DNA of 64,000 nucleotides from Methylobacillus glycogenes JCM 2850 (GTDB lineage Bacteria > Pseudomonadota > Gammaproteobacteria > Burkholderiales > Methylophilaceae). The notes under the pieces were generated by a model that worked only from the letters and a program-made list of their open reading frames with translations, did no database searches and had not been told where the DNA came from. A program made the position numbers and the translations under genes. Each line of letters opens with the position of its first letter. Within the stretch, counting starts at the first letter, position 1. Shown in pieces: positions 27,333-37,125 of the stretch. The stretch is taken from NCBI RefSeq assembly GCF_000617925.1, contig NZ_BAMT01000004.1, positions 1 to 64,000 on the forward strand, written 5' to 3'.

Positions 27333-28901
27333 TTAGAACGCGCTGACGGTCAACTCTACGTAGAAGAAGTTGGAAGTGTCTTTGCGATTACGCGTTGCAG
27401 CGGCATTCTGAACAAAATCACCGCCCTTGAAGTAGGCGTAACCCACGTTGGCCGAGACTTTGTCTACGACTGGGAAGCGTACACGCAGATCCCATTCTTC
27501 ACCCAGATCGCGACCGCTTCTGCCAGTAGTGTCTTGCAGGTTGTTACCCGCACCCCAACGGTCAGTGGCGCTATCCAGTTTGTACCAGCTGTAACCGGTA
27601 TCGATATTGACACCAGTGAAGGGGCTGAACTCTGCACGGATCTTTGTAGCGTTAATGTTTTCCATCTGGATGTAATCATTGCTGGACCAAGGGCGGGCAA
27701 AGCCGAACAGACGGTCAAAGCGCTCAGTGGTACCAGTGGTGCCTTGCTTGTTACCGCTGGCTACTCCGTAGTTGGCGCTGAAACGGGGCTTCCAGGCATG
27801 TTCAGCGGTGTAGCCAACTTCTGCAACGTAGGAATACGCACGTTGATCGCGTGTGCCGTCTTCACCCCACTGGCGGTAGTAGCTGGCGTCATAATCGAAG
27901 CCAGTCTTACCTACCACGCCATAGCCACGCAGGCCTGCTGTGTGAATTTCGCGATCTATGCGTTGTGCTGCGGTTGCTGGTACCCCGTTGGCGGTGTATT
28001 TGACTTCATCACCATCCTGCTTGAGGTAGAAGTAGGATGGGGACAGCGTGATGACGTCAGACCACTTGCGCCAATCAAACACCGCACCGTAGAACCATTG
28101 CGCCTTGTCGCGCTGGTTAAGCTCTTCGGTAAAGCGCACGATGGGTTGTAGCGCCAACAGATCCAGTTCCCAGTCATTGCGGTGCTGACCGATGGTGGCA
28201 CGGAAGCCCTGGAAAGTATTGGTGGTGTTACGCCATTCGTTACGTGCAATCAGACGTCTATCCAACTGCTCGAAAGCCATACGACCCGCTTTGATGCTGA
28301 CAGGGCGTTCTGCACCCAGGTCATCTTTGGGTAGGAAGTCCTTGAAGTAAAGTTCTGCATAAGCCTGGATAGGTTCAGCCAAGTCTACATCGCGGTTATC
28401 TCGGGCAAAATTACTGTGATTGCGGCGAGCATCTTCAGCTTCCAAGGTGAAACGCAGAGGGTCAAATTTGTTGCGCACGGCAACATAAATACGTGAACGC
28501 AGCAGGAATGGCTCGTCGGTGACATTAACGCCACGGCGGAAATCGTTTTCACGGTTTTCATAACGGAAGCGGTAGTCAGCACCGACGTCCAGCCAGTCTA
28601 TATCGGTATAGTCCTTGAGCCAGGTCTTGTTGATGGGCTTGACGAACTTTGGGGGTTCGCTTTCACGTGTCGTTCCGTAGGCACGCGGGGCAACCCAATA
28701 ACCTACTTCTGCTTTCTTGGCTGCAGCCGCCTCAGCTTTGAGTTCGGCCTTGCGCGCCTTGATTCGTTCCTGTTGATCGAGCTCCTCGGCGCTGAGTGTG
28801 CTAGAGGATGCGCTGGCTTCTTCAGCTGAGTAGCCGTAACTGCTGCTAAGTGCCAAGCCGCTGGCGATAAGTAGCTGGATGATTCCAGTTTTTTTGAACA
28901 A
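27333..28901 (-). CDS. Outer-membrane porin, alginate-export family type
   Basis: Beta-barrel of 522 aa resembling the alginate_export (AlgE-like) family. The TTG at 28901 has GGGAGA six bases upstream and opens a signal peptide (KKTGIIQLLIASGLALSSS, cleavage near GYSA). In-frame ATGs further upstream lack this support. Residues ~27-70 are charged, Ala/Glu/Lys-rich and probably coiled coil (QERIKARKAELKAEAAAAKK). Barrel strands begin at WLDVGADYRFRYENRENDF, and the chain ends FFYVELTVSAF with terminal Phe. Placement next to oscA and sulfate uptake suggests passage of sulfonates or other organosulfur anions; this is inferred. Confidence 0.8.
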   Translation of the reverse strand: MFKKTGIIQLLIASGLALSSSYGYSAEEASASSSTLSAEELDQQERIKARKAELKAEAAAAKKAEVGYWVAPRAYGTTRESEPPKFVKPINKTWLKDYTDIDWLDVGADYRFRYENRENDFRRGVNVTDEPFLLRSRIYVAVRNKFDPLRFTLEAEDARRNHSNFARDNRDVDLAEPIQAYAELYFKDFLPKDDLGAERPVSIKAGRMAFEQLDRRLIARNEWRNTTNTFQGFRATIGQHRNDWELDLLALQPIVRFTEELNQRDKAQWFYGAVFDWRKWSDVITLSPSYFYLKQDGDEVKYTANGVPATAAQRIDREIHTAGLRGYGVVGKTGFDYDASYYRQWGEDGTRDQRAYSYVAEVGYTAEHAWKPRFSANYGVASGNKQGTTGTTERFDRLFGFARPWSSNDYIQMENINATKIRAEFSPFTGVNIDTGYSWYKLDSATDRWGAGNNLQDTTGRSGRDLGEEWDLRVRFPVVDKVSANVGYAYFKGGDFVQNAAATRNRKDTSNFFYVELTVSAF

Positions 28902-29248
28902 GATAGTTCTCCCTGTATGTATGGCCGCCACCCAGCTGACTGGTAGACAAGCCATGTATTGTCTCGTGAAAAATTTGAACCGCTGGTAATTCAGTAGGTG
29001 TTCATGCCAGGCCGGGCGCAACAGCGCTGCTTGGGCTGTTGCTCGGCCAGGGGAATGAGGCAGGACGCATTCATGGTGATGATACCCAGCGTTGAAATTA
29101 AGCTTGTTATCGGCATGAGGGCGTGCTTTTTAATGGCGTCCTGTGAAAGATGCTCGCACTGTAACAATGAATGTAAATAATTAAAAATATTTTATTATTC
29201 TATTGATATATTCTGCTTGTATATAAGCTGTTGTCTGTTGCTGTGGCA
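28902..29248. other. Intergenic region upstream of the porin gene
   Basis: 347 bp with no convincing gene. The part from 29165 to 29230 is strongly AT-rich and holds TTAAAAATATT at 29181-29191, one mismatch from the element shared by sbp and oscA. It is about 280 bp from the porin start, so any control would need a promoter well upstream of the TTG. A short rightward reading at 28998-29180 has no support. Confidence 0.45.
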
Positions 29249-29793
29249 TCAGCGCTGGTGCTGCCACAACACATCGGGCAGGCCTGCTTCATAGTTGATG
29301 AGTCTGGCCAGTACAAATAGCAGGTCGGATAAACGGTTGATATAAGGCAAGGCGCTTGGGCTGATGGCCTGCTCACTCTGCAGGCTGATCAATATACGCT
29401 CGCAGCGGCGGCAAACGGTGCGTGCCAAATGACATGTGGCCGCACCACGCAGCCGCCTGGCAAGATAAATTCCTTCAACGGTGCCAAATTGGCGTTGAAA
29501 GAATCCAGCGCTTGTTCAAGCTCCGCAATTCTATGCTGGCCCAGTAATACATGGCCTGGGATGGAGAGTTCACCCCCCAGGTCGAATAAATCATGCTGTA
29601 TGCGGACTAAGGTGTCATTGATGCTAGGGCTGAGCGCTTCTGTCAGCAATAGGCCAATCACCGCATTCAGTTCATCAATATTGCCCATGGCTTCCACGCG
29701 TAGATCATTCTTGCTGACCCGACTGCCATCGCCCAGCCCAGTGCTGCCATCATCGCCAGTGCGCGTGTAGATTTTGCTCAAGCGATTTGCCAT
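29249..29793 (-). CDS. Cob(I)alamin adenosyltransferase, PduO type, one frame break
   Basis: Transfers adenosyl from ATP to cob(I)alamin to make coenzyme B12. The N-terminal signature KIYTRTGDDGSTGLGDGSRVSK is the ATP site. VEAMGNIDELNAVIGLL and LFDLGGELSIPG follow. The frame breaks near 29445, and adding one base restores GGCRGAATCHLARTVCRRCE, the helix with the conserved Arg pair. It then runs through NRLSDLLFVLARLIN to the TGA at 29249-29251, for 181 aa. The ATG at 29793 has GAGGA seven bases upstream, better than the TTG two codons earlier. It is divergent from murI. Confidence 0.92.
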
Positions 29794-29932
29794 GTTCAAT
29801 TCCTCATTTTTCCATCAGTCACAAGCAGTGCTGTAAAGGGCGTTATTGTAAACCCATCTGCAAACTGGCTAGCAGGCATAAGCTTGGGTAAACTGCTGTG
29901 GTTCCCAATGTCACGCAGCCCACTTCCTCATC

Positions 29933-30706
29933 ATGCAGCCAGTCGCTAACGCTTCAAGCCCGATCGGTATCTTTGATTCCGGCATCGGCGGTCTTTCCGT
30001 GCTGCGGCATATACGTGAACATTTGCCCCACGAGGATTTGCTTTATTTTGCCGATTCGCAGCATGCACCTTATGGTGGCCAATCAGCCGAATTCATTATT
30101 CAGCGCTCACGCGTGCTGACGGAGTTTTTGCTGGCGCATGGGGCTAAGGCTATCGTCGTGGCCTGCAACACTGCCACTGCGGCTGCGATTCAAACCCTGC
30201 GCCAGGAATACACCTTGCCGATTATAGGCATGGAGCCTGCGGTCAAGCCTGCTGCGGCTGCGACCAAGACGGGTGTCATCGGGGTGCTGGCCACTACGGG
30301 CACCTTGAAAAGTGCCCAGTTTGCCGCCTTGCTGGCCAATTATGGTCAGCATATCCAGGTGGTTACCCAGGCCTGTGTGGGGCTGGTTGAGTGTGTGGAA
30401 CGTGGCGAACTGGATGCTGCCAGTACACGTGCTTTGGTAGCGCAATATGTCACACCCTTGCTAGAGGCAGGTGCCGATACTCTGGTGCTGGGTTGTACTC
30501 ATTATCCTTTTGTCCGGCCCTTGATTGCCGAGATCGCGGGGCCGCAAGTCACCTTGATTGATACCGGGGCGGCAGTGGCCAGACATTTGCAACACAGGCT
30601 GGAGGAATCAAGTTTGATTTCACCTTTGCAAGCTGCGGGTAAGCTGCAAGGTTGGCGCGATGATCAGGCCTTGGATATCGAGGCCATACTGGCAAGTATG
30701 CGCTGA
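29933..30706 (+). CDS. murI: Glutamate racemase
   Basis: Makes D-glutamate for peptidoglycan. The 257-aa protein has GIFDSGIGGLSVLRHI with the substrate-binding Asp-Ser, the first catalytic Cys in VVACNTATAAAI, and the second in VLGCTHYPFVRP. TVGVLAT-like glycines appear in GVIGVLATTGTL. The ATG at 29933 is followed at residue 11 by the conserved IGIFDSG, so the start is reasonable. A bidirectional terminator lies beyond its end. Confidence 0.96.
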   Translation: MQPVANASSPIGIFDSGIGGLSVLRHIREHLPHEDLLYFADSQHAPYGGQSAEFIIQRSRVLTEFLLAHGAKAIVVACNTATAAAIQTLRQEYTLPIIGMEPAVKPAAAATKTGVIGVLATTGTLKSAQFAALLANYGQHIQVVTQACVGLVECVERGELDAASTRALVAQYVTPLLEAGADTLVLGCTHYPFVRPLIAEIAGPQVTLIDTGAAVARHLQHRLEESSLISPLQAAGKLQGWRDDQALDIEAILASMR

Positions 30707-30772
30707 GCGGCGCTTGGTCTTTGATATACGCAGGCCTAAGCTCACGATGTGACGGAGCGCTGAGAATGGAAA

Positions 30773-30802
30773 TATAAAAGCCGGATAAATCCGGCTTTTA
30801 TA
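30773..30802. terminator. Bidirectional intrinsic terminator
   Basis: A long inverted repeat (TATAAAAGCCGGAT / ATCCGGCTTTTATA) has A-rich and T-rich arms. It separates the convergent murI and zinc-ribbon genes and can serve both. Confidence 0.88.
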
Positions 30803-30819
30803 TTTTAGGTTTTGATGCG

Positions 30820-31010
30820 CTAGTGGTGACTGACCACTTCGCCTGCCTTGAGCTTGTATTTAGTACCGCAATAAGGGCACATGGCAGCGCCACTGGCGGC
30901 GATATCAAGAAATACCCGCGGGTGAGAACACCATAGGGCACTTCCTTGGTCGGGCAATGCAGCGGTAAATCCGCAGCACTGATTTCAATTTCCTTGATAT
31001 CGTCAGCCAT
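30820..31010 (-). CDS. Small zinc-finger (CHCC) protein, one frame break
   Basis: Small protein of the zinc-finger CHCC family, related to the NDUFS6 subunit domain. The start MADDIKEIEISAADLPLHCP is followed by EVPYG. There, near 30920, the frame breaks, and one restored base gives CSHPRVFLDI and then AAMCPYCGTKYKLKAGEVVSHH for 63 aa. Zinc ligands are the Cys of LHCP, the His of SHPRV and the two Cys of CPYC. It lies 19 bp after ilvE on the same strand, a pairing common in betaproteobacteria. The function is unknown. Confidence 0.88.
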
Positions 31011-31028
31011 TACAAGCTCTCGTCAGAA

Positions 31029-31948
31029 TTAAACCAGGGTTAGCCAGCCAATATGCTCAGGTGAGCGGCCATGTACTACGTCGAAGTACTTGGATTGCAG
31101 CTTCTCAGTGATAGGGCACGGGTGCCTGCACCAATCGCGCGGTTGTCGAGTTCGCGGATAGGCGTTACTTCAGCGGCAGTGCCAGTGAAGAAAGCTTCAT
31201 CTGCGGAATAGACTTCATCGCGAGTGATACGCTTTTCAATGATTTGATAGCCAAACTCGGTAGCTAGCTGAACAACTGTGTCGCGCGTGATGCCTTCCAG
31301 TGCACTGGTGAGGTCAGGCGTGTAGATCTTGTTGTTGCGAATGATGAAAATGTTTTCACCTGAACCTTCGGCAACAAAGCCATCAACGTCCAGCAACAAG
31401 GCTTCATCATAGCCATCGGCTGCCGCTTCCTGGTGAGCCAGGATGGAGTTCATATAGTTACCGTTGGCCTTGGCCTTACACATATGAATGTTCACATGAT
31501 GGCGGGCGAAGGAAGAAGTCTTGACGCGAATGCCGTGCTTGATGGCATCGTCACCCATGTAAGCGCCCCATTTCCAGGCAGCAACGATAACGTGGGTAGA
31601 CAGCGTCTTGGCAGAAATACCCATGGCTTCTGCACCATAGAACGCCATTGGGCGCATATAGCCAGATTCCAGCTTGTTCTCGCGGAATGCGGCAATTTGC
31701 GCTTCTAGCAGTGTGGCCTTGTCGAAAGGCATCTTCATCCCCAGGATGTGAGCCGAGCGGAACAGGCGGTCAGTGTGGTCCTGCAGGCGGAAAATGGCCG
31801 TACCCTTGTCAGTCTTGTAAGCGCGCACACCTTCAAATACGCCCATGCCGTAGTGCAAGGTGTGGGTGAGTACATGGGTTGTGGCATCGCGCCAAGGTAC
31901 CATTTTACCGTCATACCAAATCAGACCATCGCGGTCAGCCATCGACAT
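31029..31948 (-). CDS. ilvE: Branched-chain amino acid aminotransferase, one frame break
   Basis: PLP fold-type IV enzyme for the last step of leucine, isoleucine and valine synthesis. Signatures: LIWYDGKMVPWRDATTHVLT, HYGMGVFEGVRAY, the PLP Lys in CKAKANGNYMNS, DGFVAEGSGENIFI and TGTAAEVTPIRELD. The frame breaks near 31118, and adding a base restores GAGTRGPITEKLQSKYFDVV and the true TAA at 31029-31031, for 306 aa. The ATG at 31948 has GGAGA six bases upstream. The zinc-finger gene follows. Confidence 0.94.
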
Positions 31949-32227
31949 CTTGCTTCTCCATTACTTAGTGCGGTCAAAACTCTTATTGTAAGCGCAAGGC
32001 CTTGTATTGGATAGCAGCATCAAGAAAAATTCATTAGCAAGCGCGCTAGTGTTGGCTTTGATCGATGGGCTGCCTCCCCGGTTTTAAGCTATAAAAATGG
32101 TCGGATTGATGTCTTGTTATATTAGTTGACTAAATTAATAAGCTATTAACCACTTTTAAATTATGGGTAATGGGGGTAGAATCAAACCCATAGGATTTTT
32201 GTGGGTAATTCTGGAGAGTGCAATAAA

Positions 32228-32887
32228 ATGAAAATCAAGCAAACAATGATGTTGGTCTGTGCATTAATGGTGCCTGCGGCAGCAATGGCTGAGGCTGGTG
32301 ATTGGGTGGTGCGGGCGCGTGCGGTTAACGTCAGCCCAAATGAAGATAGCCGTTTGGGTGATTACACCAATTCTCTGCTCGGTGCTGGCGCTGGCTCCAA
32401 GCTGGAAGTAAGCGATAAGGTGATTCCCGAGTTGGATATTTCCTACTATGTCACCAAAAACATCGCGCTGGAACTGGTGTTGGCGCTAGGTACGCGGCAT
32501 AACGTGGGTATCAAGGGAGCTAACGGTGTCGCTAGCGAAGGGCTGGGTTCAGTCAATCTGCTGCCACCTACGCTGACTGCGCAGTGGCATTTCCGTCCTG
32601 ACCAAACCTTTGATCCTTATGTAGGCGCTGGTGTGAATTACACCCGTTTCATGGATAACGGTCTGCATTCCGATCAGTTGGATCAGGATATCCGTGTTGA
32701 GCGCAATAGCTGGGGCCCTGCTTTGCAGGCTGGTTTTGACTACAACCTGGCTGATGGCTGGCTGATCAATGCTGATATTAAATATTTGTGGATAGATACC
32801 GACGTCAAATTGAAGAATGGCCCCAAGATCGACAGTCTGGATATCAACCCCTGGGTTGTAGGCTTTGGTTTTGGTAAGCGTTTTTAA
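32228..32887 (+). CDS. ompW: OmpW-family outer-membrane protein
   Basis: Eight-stranded outer-membrane barrel thought to pass small hydrophobic compounds. The 219-aa precursor has a signal peptide (residues 1-21, ending AMA), GDWVVRARAVNVSPNEDS, and DISYYVTKNIALELVLALGT, followed by LPPTLTAQWHF, FDPYVGAGVNYTRF and the terminal WVVGFGFGKRF. The ATG at 32228 follows GGAGAG. An upstream in-frame ATG at 32201 lacks a ribosome site. The 279 bp before it are AT-rich without a gene. OmpW is often induced under low oxygen, which would fit the cbb3 cluster downstream; no clear FNR site was found. Confidence 0.93.
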   Translation: MKIKQTMMLVCALMVPAAAMAEAGDWVVRARAVNVSPNEDSRLGDYTNSLLGAGAGSKLEVSDKVIPELDISYYVTKNIALELVLALGTRHNVGIKGANGVASEGLGSVNLLPPTLTAQWHFRPDQTFDPYVGAGVNYTRFMDNGLHSDQLDQDIRVERNSWGPALQAGFDYNLADGWLINADIKYLWIDTDVKLKNGPKIDSLDINPWVVGFGFGKRF

Positions 32888-32973
32888 TTGAGTGCAACTC
32901 TGCCCTTGATTGGAGTAAATGCTCGCCTAGCTGATAATGTTCAATCAGGTTGGCACAACAAATCGAGGGTAGG

Positions 32974-33549
32974 GTGCTAAAACAATTTTGCATGGGTTTA
33001 AGTTTGCTGTTGCTGGGCTGTGGCCCGGCGCCGCAGACAGATTTCTTGGTGGGTACGGATGTCACGGGTTCCAGCATCAATGGGCAATTTACGCTCACTG
33101 ATCACATGGGGCGACTTAGGCATCTCGATGATTTTAAGGGTAAGTTGGTCGCGGTTTTCTTTGGCTATACGCGTTGCCCGGATGTGTGCCCCACGACAAT
33201 GATGTCTCTGGCGAGTGCAATGAAACTGCTTGGGGATAAGTCCAGGGATGTGCAAGTACTGTTCATTACCGTAGACCCGGAGCGTGACACTCAGGAAATC
33301 CTGGCGCAGTATGTGCCGTCGTTTCATCCTGACTTTTTAGGACTTGTCGGTACGCCAGCGCAGCTGAAAGAGGCGGCAAGAAATTACCGAGCGGTCTATC
33401 GCAAGCAAGCGACAGAAGATGGTGACTCCTATACCATGGATCATAGTGCTGGCGTATATGTGTTTGACCGGGAAGGAAAAATTCGCGCGTTTTTACGGCA
33501 TGATCAAACGCCAGCGGAATTAGCACATGATATTACCCACTTTTATTAG
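32974..33549 (+). CDS. SCO1/SenC copper chaperone lipoprotein
   Basis: Periplasmic thioredoxin-fold protein that delivers copper to cytochrome oxidase. The reading from GTG at 32974 has a lipoprotein signal (MGLSLLLLGC), so it is membrane-anchored. The copper ligands are the pair in TRCPDVCP and the His of YTMDHSAG. GQFTLTDHMGRLRHLDDFKG and FITVDPERDTQEIL are family motifs. A TTG start at 32950 is possible, but the GTG sits behind GAGGG. It immediately precedes ccoN (82 bp), fitting a role in assembly of this oxidase. Confidence 0.9.
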   Translation: MLKQFCMGLSLLLLGCGPAPQTDFLVGTDVTGSSINGQFTLTDHMGRLRHLDDFKGKLVAVFFGYTRCPDVCPTTMMSLASAMKLLGDKSRDVQVLFITVDPERDTQEILAQYVPSFHPDFLGLVGTPAQLKEAARNYRAVYRKQATEDGDSYTMDHSAGVYVFDREGKIRAFLRHDQTPAELAHDITHFY

Positions 33550-33630
33550 GGTTTTTCTTGTCCAAGCGATTGGATAGAGCATATAATTTTGGGATTTTTT
33601 CAAGTATAGATTTTGTGTGAGGAGATAGTA

Positions 33631-35087
33631 ATGGCAACGGCAAGCGTCGCGACTGCTGGTGTTGGTACTAGCGAACAATATAATTACGATATTATTCGCA
33701 AGTTCGCCATCATGACCTTGGTCTGGGGGGCGATTGGTATGTTCGTCGGTGTGTATATCGCCTCCGAACTGGCATTCCCCTTCCTGAATTTTGATAGTGC
33801 CTACATCACGTTTGGCCGTTTGCGCCCGGTGCATACCAGTGGCGTGATCTTTGGCTTTGGTGGTAGCGCCTTGTTTGCTACCTCTTACTATGTGGTGCAA
33901 CGTACCTGTCAGGCCCGCCTCTTTGGTGGCGAGCGTCTGGCGAACTTCACCTTCTGGGGCTGGCAAACGGCTGTAGCGCTCTCAGCATTGGGTTATATGT
34001 TTGGTTACACCCAGGCACGTGAGTACGCAGAAATGGTTTGGCCAGTTGACTTGCTGATCCTGGTGGTTTGGGTGAGCTATCTGGCCATTTATGTCGGCAC
34101 CCTGATGAAGCGCAAACAACCACATATCTATGTGGCCAACTGGTTCTACCTCGCCTTCATTCTGGCTACAGCCCTGCTGCACATCTTCAATAACCTGCAA
34201 GTGCCTATCAAGCTGTTCTCCTTAGAGTCCTACAGCCTGTTCTCTGGCACTCAAGATGCCATGACACAGTGGTGGTATGGTCACAATGCGGTGGGTTTCT
34301 TCCTGACTGCGGCCTTCCTCGGCATGATGTACTACTTTGTGCCCAAACAAGCTGGTCGTCCGGTTTACTCCTATCGTCTGTCCATTCTGCACTTCTGGGC
34401 CATTATCTTCCTATACATGTGGGCGGGTGCGCACCACTTGCACTGGACTGCGCTGCCTGACTGGACTGGCACATTGGCTGCCACCTTCTCCATCATGTTG
34501 TTGCTGCCATCTTGGGGCGGCATGATCAACGGCATCATGACCTTGTCCGGTGCCTGGGATAAGCTGCGTACTGACCCTGTGATCCGCTTCCTGATTGTGG
34601 CCTTGTCCTTCTACGGCATGTCCACCTTTGAAGGCCCGATGATGTCGCTCAAGGATGTGAATGCCTTGTCGCATTACACTGACTGGACCGTAGGTCACGT
34701 GCACTCCGGTGCGCTGGGCTGGGTTGCATGATTACCTTCGGCAGTATGTATCACCTGGTGCCACGTATCTGGAACACCCAGATGTTCAGCCTGCGCTTGA
34801 TCAATGTGCACTTCTGGCTGGCAACGATAGGCGTGTTGCTCTACATCACCGCCATGTGGATCTCCGGCATCATGCAAGGCCTGATGTGGCGTGCTTTCGA
34901 TGACTTCGGTAACTTGCAGTATTCCTTTGTCGAGTCTGTTGCGGCAGCACAACCGTTCTATGTCATGCGTGCAGTCGGTGGGGCTTTCTTCCTCACTGGC
35001 ATGCTGATCATGTGCTACAACATGTTCAAAACCATACGCCAGGGTAGCACTGCTCCCCACGCTGACCTGAACATCGCTGCAGCCTGA
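33631..35087 (+). CDS. ccoN: cbb3-type cytochrome c oxidase subunit I, one frame break
   Basis: Catalytic subunit with heme b and the heme b3-CuB site that reduces oxygen. About 12 helices. Heme and copper ligands are visible in [15 protein letters not shown], the [12 protein letters not shown] pair, and [11 protein letters not shown]. The frame breaks near 34729: one restored base joins GWVA to [15 protein letters not shown], giving 485 aa. The ATG at 33631 has GAGGAG six bases upstream. It is the first gene of ccoN-O-Q-P, with 36 bp to ccoO. Confidence 0.95.
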
Positions 35088-35123
35088 TGCGGTTGAGTTA
35101 AAGACAAGTTACTGGAGTTATTC

Positions 35124-35856
35124 ATGAAGCATGACAAAATTGAGCGCAACCTAGGCATCTTGCTGGTGTTCACCATGCTCGCCATCAGTGCGGGTGGCAT
35201 GGTGGAAATCATCCCACTGTTCTTCATCAAGGAAACGGTGGAAAAGGTTGAGGGCGTGCGCCCCTACACACCGTTAGAACAACGTGGCCGTGATATTTAC
35301 ACCCGTGAGGTTGCTACCTCTGCCATTCGCAGATGATACGTCCCTTCCGCGATGAAGCCCTGCGTTACGGCCACTACTCGCTCGCAGCAGAGTCCAAGTA
35401 CGATCACCCCTTCCAATGGGGTTCCAAGCGTACTGGTCCTGATTTGGCGCGTGTGGGTGGCAAGTATTCCAACGATTGGCATACCCAGCACTTGATTGCA
35501 CCGCGCTCCCTGGTGCCGCAATCGGTAATGCCTAATTACCCATGGTTGGCAACTACCAAGCTGGATACCTCGGATATTGAATTGCGCCTCAAGGCATTGC
35601 GCACTACAGGCGTGCCTTACTCCAACAGCAAGGCGGAGTACGAGCGCAACGTGAAAGACTTTGGTGCTGATGTAGCCAAGAGCCTGCACATTCCAGATGC
35701 AGAGAAGAACCTGATCGCTCAGGCTCAGCTTGGTAACTATGATACCGATCCAAGCAATATCACTGAGTTGGATGCCTTGATTGCCTACCTGCAGGTGCTA
35801 GGCACCATGTTGATTTCAAAAAGTATGACGACGATTATTTCGTCAAATTCCGTTAA
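35124..35856 (+). CDS. ccoO: cbb3 oxidase subunit II (monoheme cytochrome c), two frame breaks
   Basis: Membrane-anchored cytochrome c that passes electrons to CcoN. One N-terminal helix ([20 protein letters not shown]), then [20 protein letters not shown]. The CYLCH heme motif spans the first break near 35313, repaired by one [35 protein letters not shown] and the Met ligand region SVMPNYPWL follow. The second break near 35807, again one G, restores [14 protein letters not shown] and the TAA at 35854, for 244 aa. Two missing G in one gene favour sequence error. Confidence 0.94.
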
Positions 35857-35865
35857 GGAGAAAAG

Positions 35866-36036
35866 ATGATGGAATGGATGCTTTGGTTTACGCGATTTGA
35901 GAATACCAAGCCTTTGTCGTTGGCAATTTTCTTCATCGTGTTCTGCGGCATCTTGTTCTATGTCTTCGGAAGCAAGCAACGCGGCGAAAGGCTGGAAAGC
36001 CATAAGAACATTCCGCTGCAAGATGACGAAATTTAG
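35866..36036 (+). CDS. ccoQ: cbb3 oxidase subunit CcoQ
   Basis: A 56-aa single-helix subunit that stabilises the cbb3 complex. It reads [20 protein letters not shown], then [20 protein letters not shown], and ends in an acidic QDDEI. Its ATG has AAGGAG upstream, ten bases after the restored ccoO stop. ccoP begins 13 bp later. Position and hydropathy identify it; primary sequence in this family is poorly conserved. Confidence 0.9.
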   Translation: MMEWMLWFTRFENTKPLSLAIFFIVFCGILFYVFGSKQRGERLESHKNIPLQDDEI

Positions 36037-36049
36037 TTAGGAAAACAGT

Positions 36050-36987
36050 ATGAGTCAGGATAAGGCTACGACAAACCCAAAGACCACTGGTCATAGCTGG
36101 GACGGTATCGAGGAATACACCAACCCCTTGCCCGCTTGGTGGATCTGGGGTTTCTACATCACTTTCATCTTTACCGTGGTTTACTGGCTGCTCTATCCAG
36201 CTTGGCCTATAGGCAACCAGTTCACCAAGGGTATTCCCGGTTTGCACACCATTACCTACAAAGCGGTGACGGCAGACGGCAAGGAAGTGGAAAAAACCAC
36301 GCACTGGAATATGCGTTCCAAGTTCATGCATGAAATGAACGAAATGCAGACCAGCCAGAAGCAATGGTTTGACAAGGTGGCCTCCATGTCCTTCGAGGAT
36401 GTGGCCAAGGATGCTGAGCTGATGCAGTTCGTCAACTCTGCTGGCAAGACCTTGTTCTCCGATAACTGCGCACCCTGCCATCAGGCAGGTGGTCAGGGCA
36501 AGATTGGTTTTGCACCTAATCTGACCGATGACCATTGGCAGTTTGGTGGCACTTATGATGAAATCAACCAGACCATTGTTCATGGCCGCCGTGGTTTCAT
36601 GCCAGCGTTCAAGGAGGTACTGAACGAGCAGCAGATTACGCAGTTGGGTCACTTTGTACTGAGCTTGTCGGGTGAGCCGCACGATGCTGCCCAAGCTACT
36701 GCGGGTGCTCAGCTGTTCAAGAGCGAAGACGCGGGTTGCTACTACTGCCATGGCGCAGAAGCCAAGGGTAATACACAGATGGTTCTGCTAACTTGACCGA
36801 CAAGATCTGGCTATGGGCAGATGTAGGCGGCAAGTCTGGCCAAGAAGCCAAGCTGGCGGAAGTGAAGCGCGTGATTACTGCAGGTTTGGACAGAGGCGTG
36901 ATGCCAACCTGGGGTGGCCGTCTCAAGCCAGAACAAATCAAGCTGTTGACGGTCTATGTACATGACAGCCTGGGTGGCGGTAGATAA
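36050..36987 (+). CDS. ccoP: cbb3 oxidase subunit III (diheme cytochrome c), one frame break
   Basis: Electron-entry subunit. The N-terminus HSWDGIEEYTNPLPAWWIWG and the following helix are typical. Two c-type heme sites are visible: CAPCH in LFSDNCAPCHQAGG and CYYCH in EDAGCYYCHGAEA. The Met ligand for the first heme is in RRGFMPAF. The frame breaks near 36782: adding one G restores QMGSANLTDKIWLWADVG and MPTWGGRLKPEQIKLL, for 312 aa. Last gene of the ccoNOQP run. Confidence 0.94.
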
Positions 36988-37045
36988 GCTGACTCAGCGT
37001 TAAATCAAGGCATGCAAGCAGTGCCTGTCTAATCGATGCCTGAAC

Positions 37046-37075
37046 CAGGGCTCACGCAGCAATGCGTGGGCCCTG
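37046..37075 (+). other. GC-rich hairpin after ccoP without T-run
   Basis: CAGGGCTCACGCA pairs with TGCGTGGGCCCTG (13 pairs, one G-T) around a GCAA tetraloop. No T-run follows, so it is not a standard terminator. It lies between ccoP and ccoG and may protect the ccoNOQP message or give partial termination. Confidence 0.55.
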
Positions 37076-37125
37076 ATGTTCTGAAACGTCGATCTTATTC
37101 TTTACGGGGGTAATGACTAAGTCGT

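Noticed and set aside
27282-28151. 289-codon rightward open frame
   Set aside because: Antisense to the porin. It starts inside the porin terminator region and has no ribosome site.
35933-36751. 272-codon leftward open frame
   Set aside because: Antisense to ccoQ and ccoP, which have clear heme motifs.
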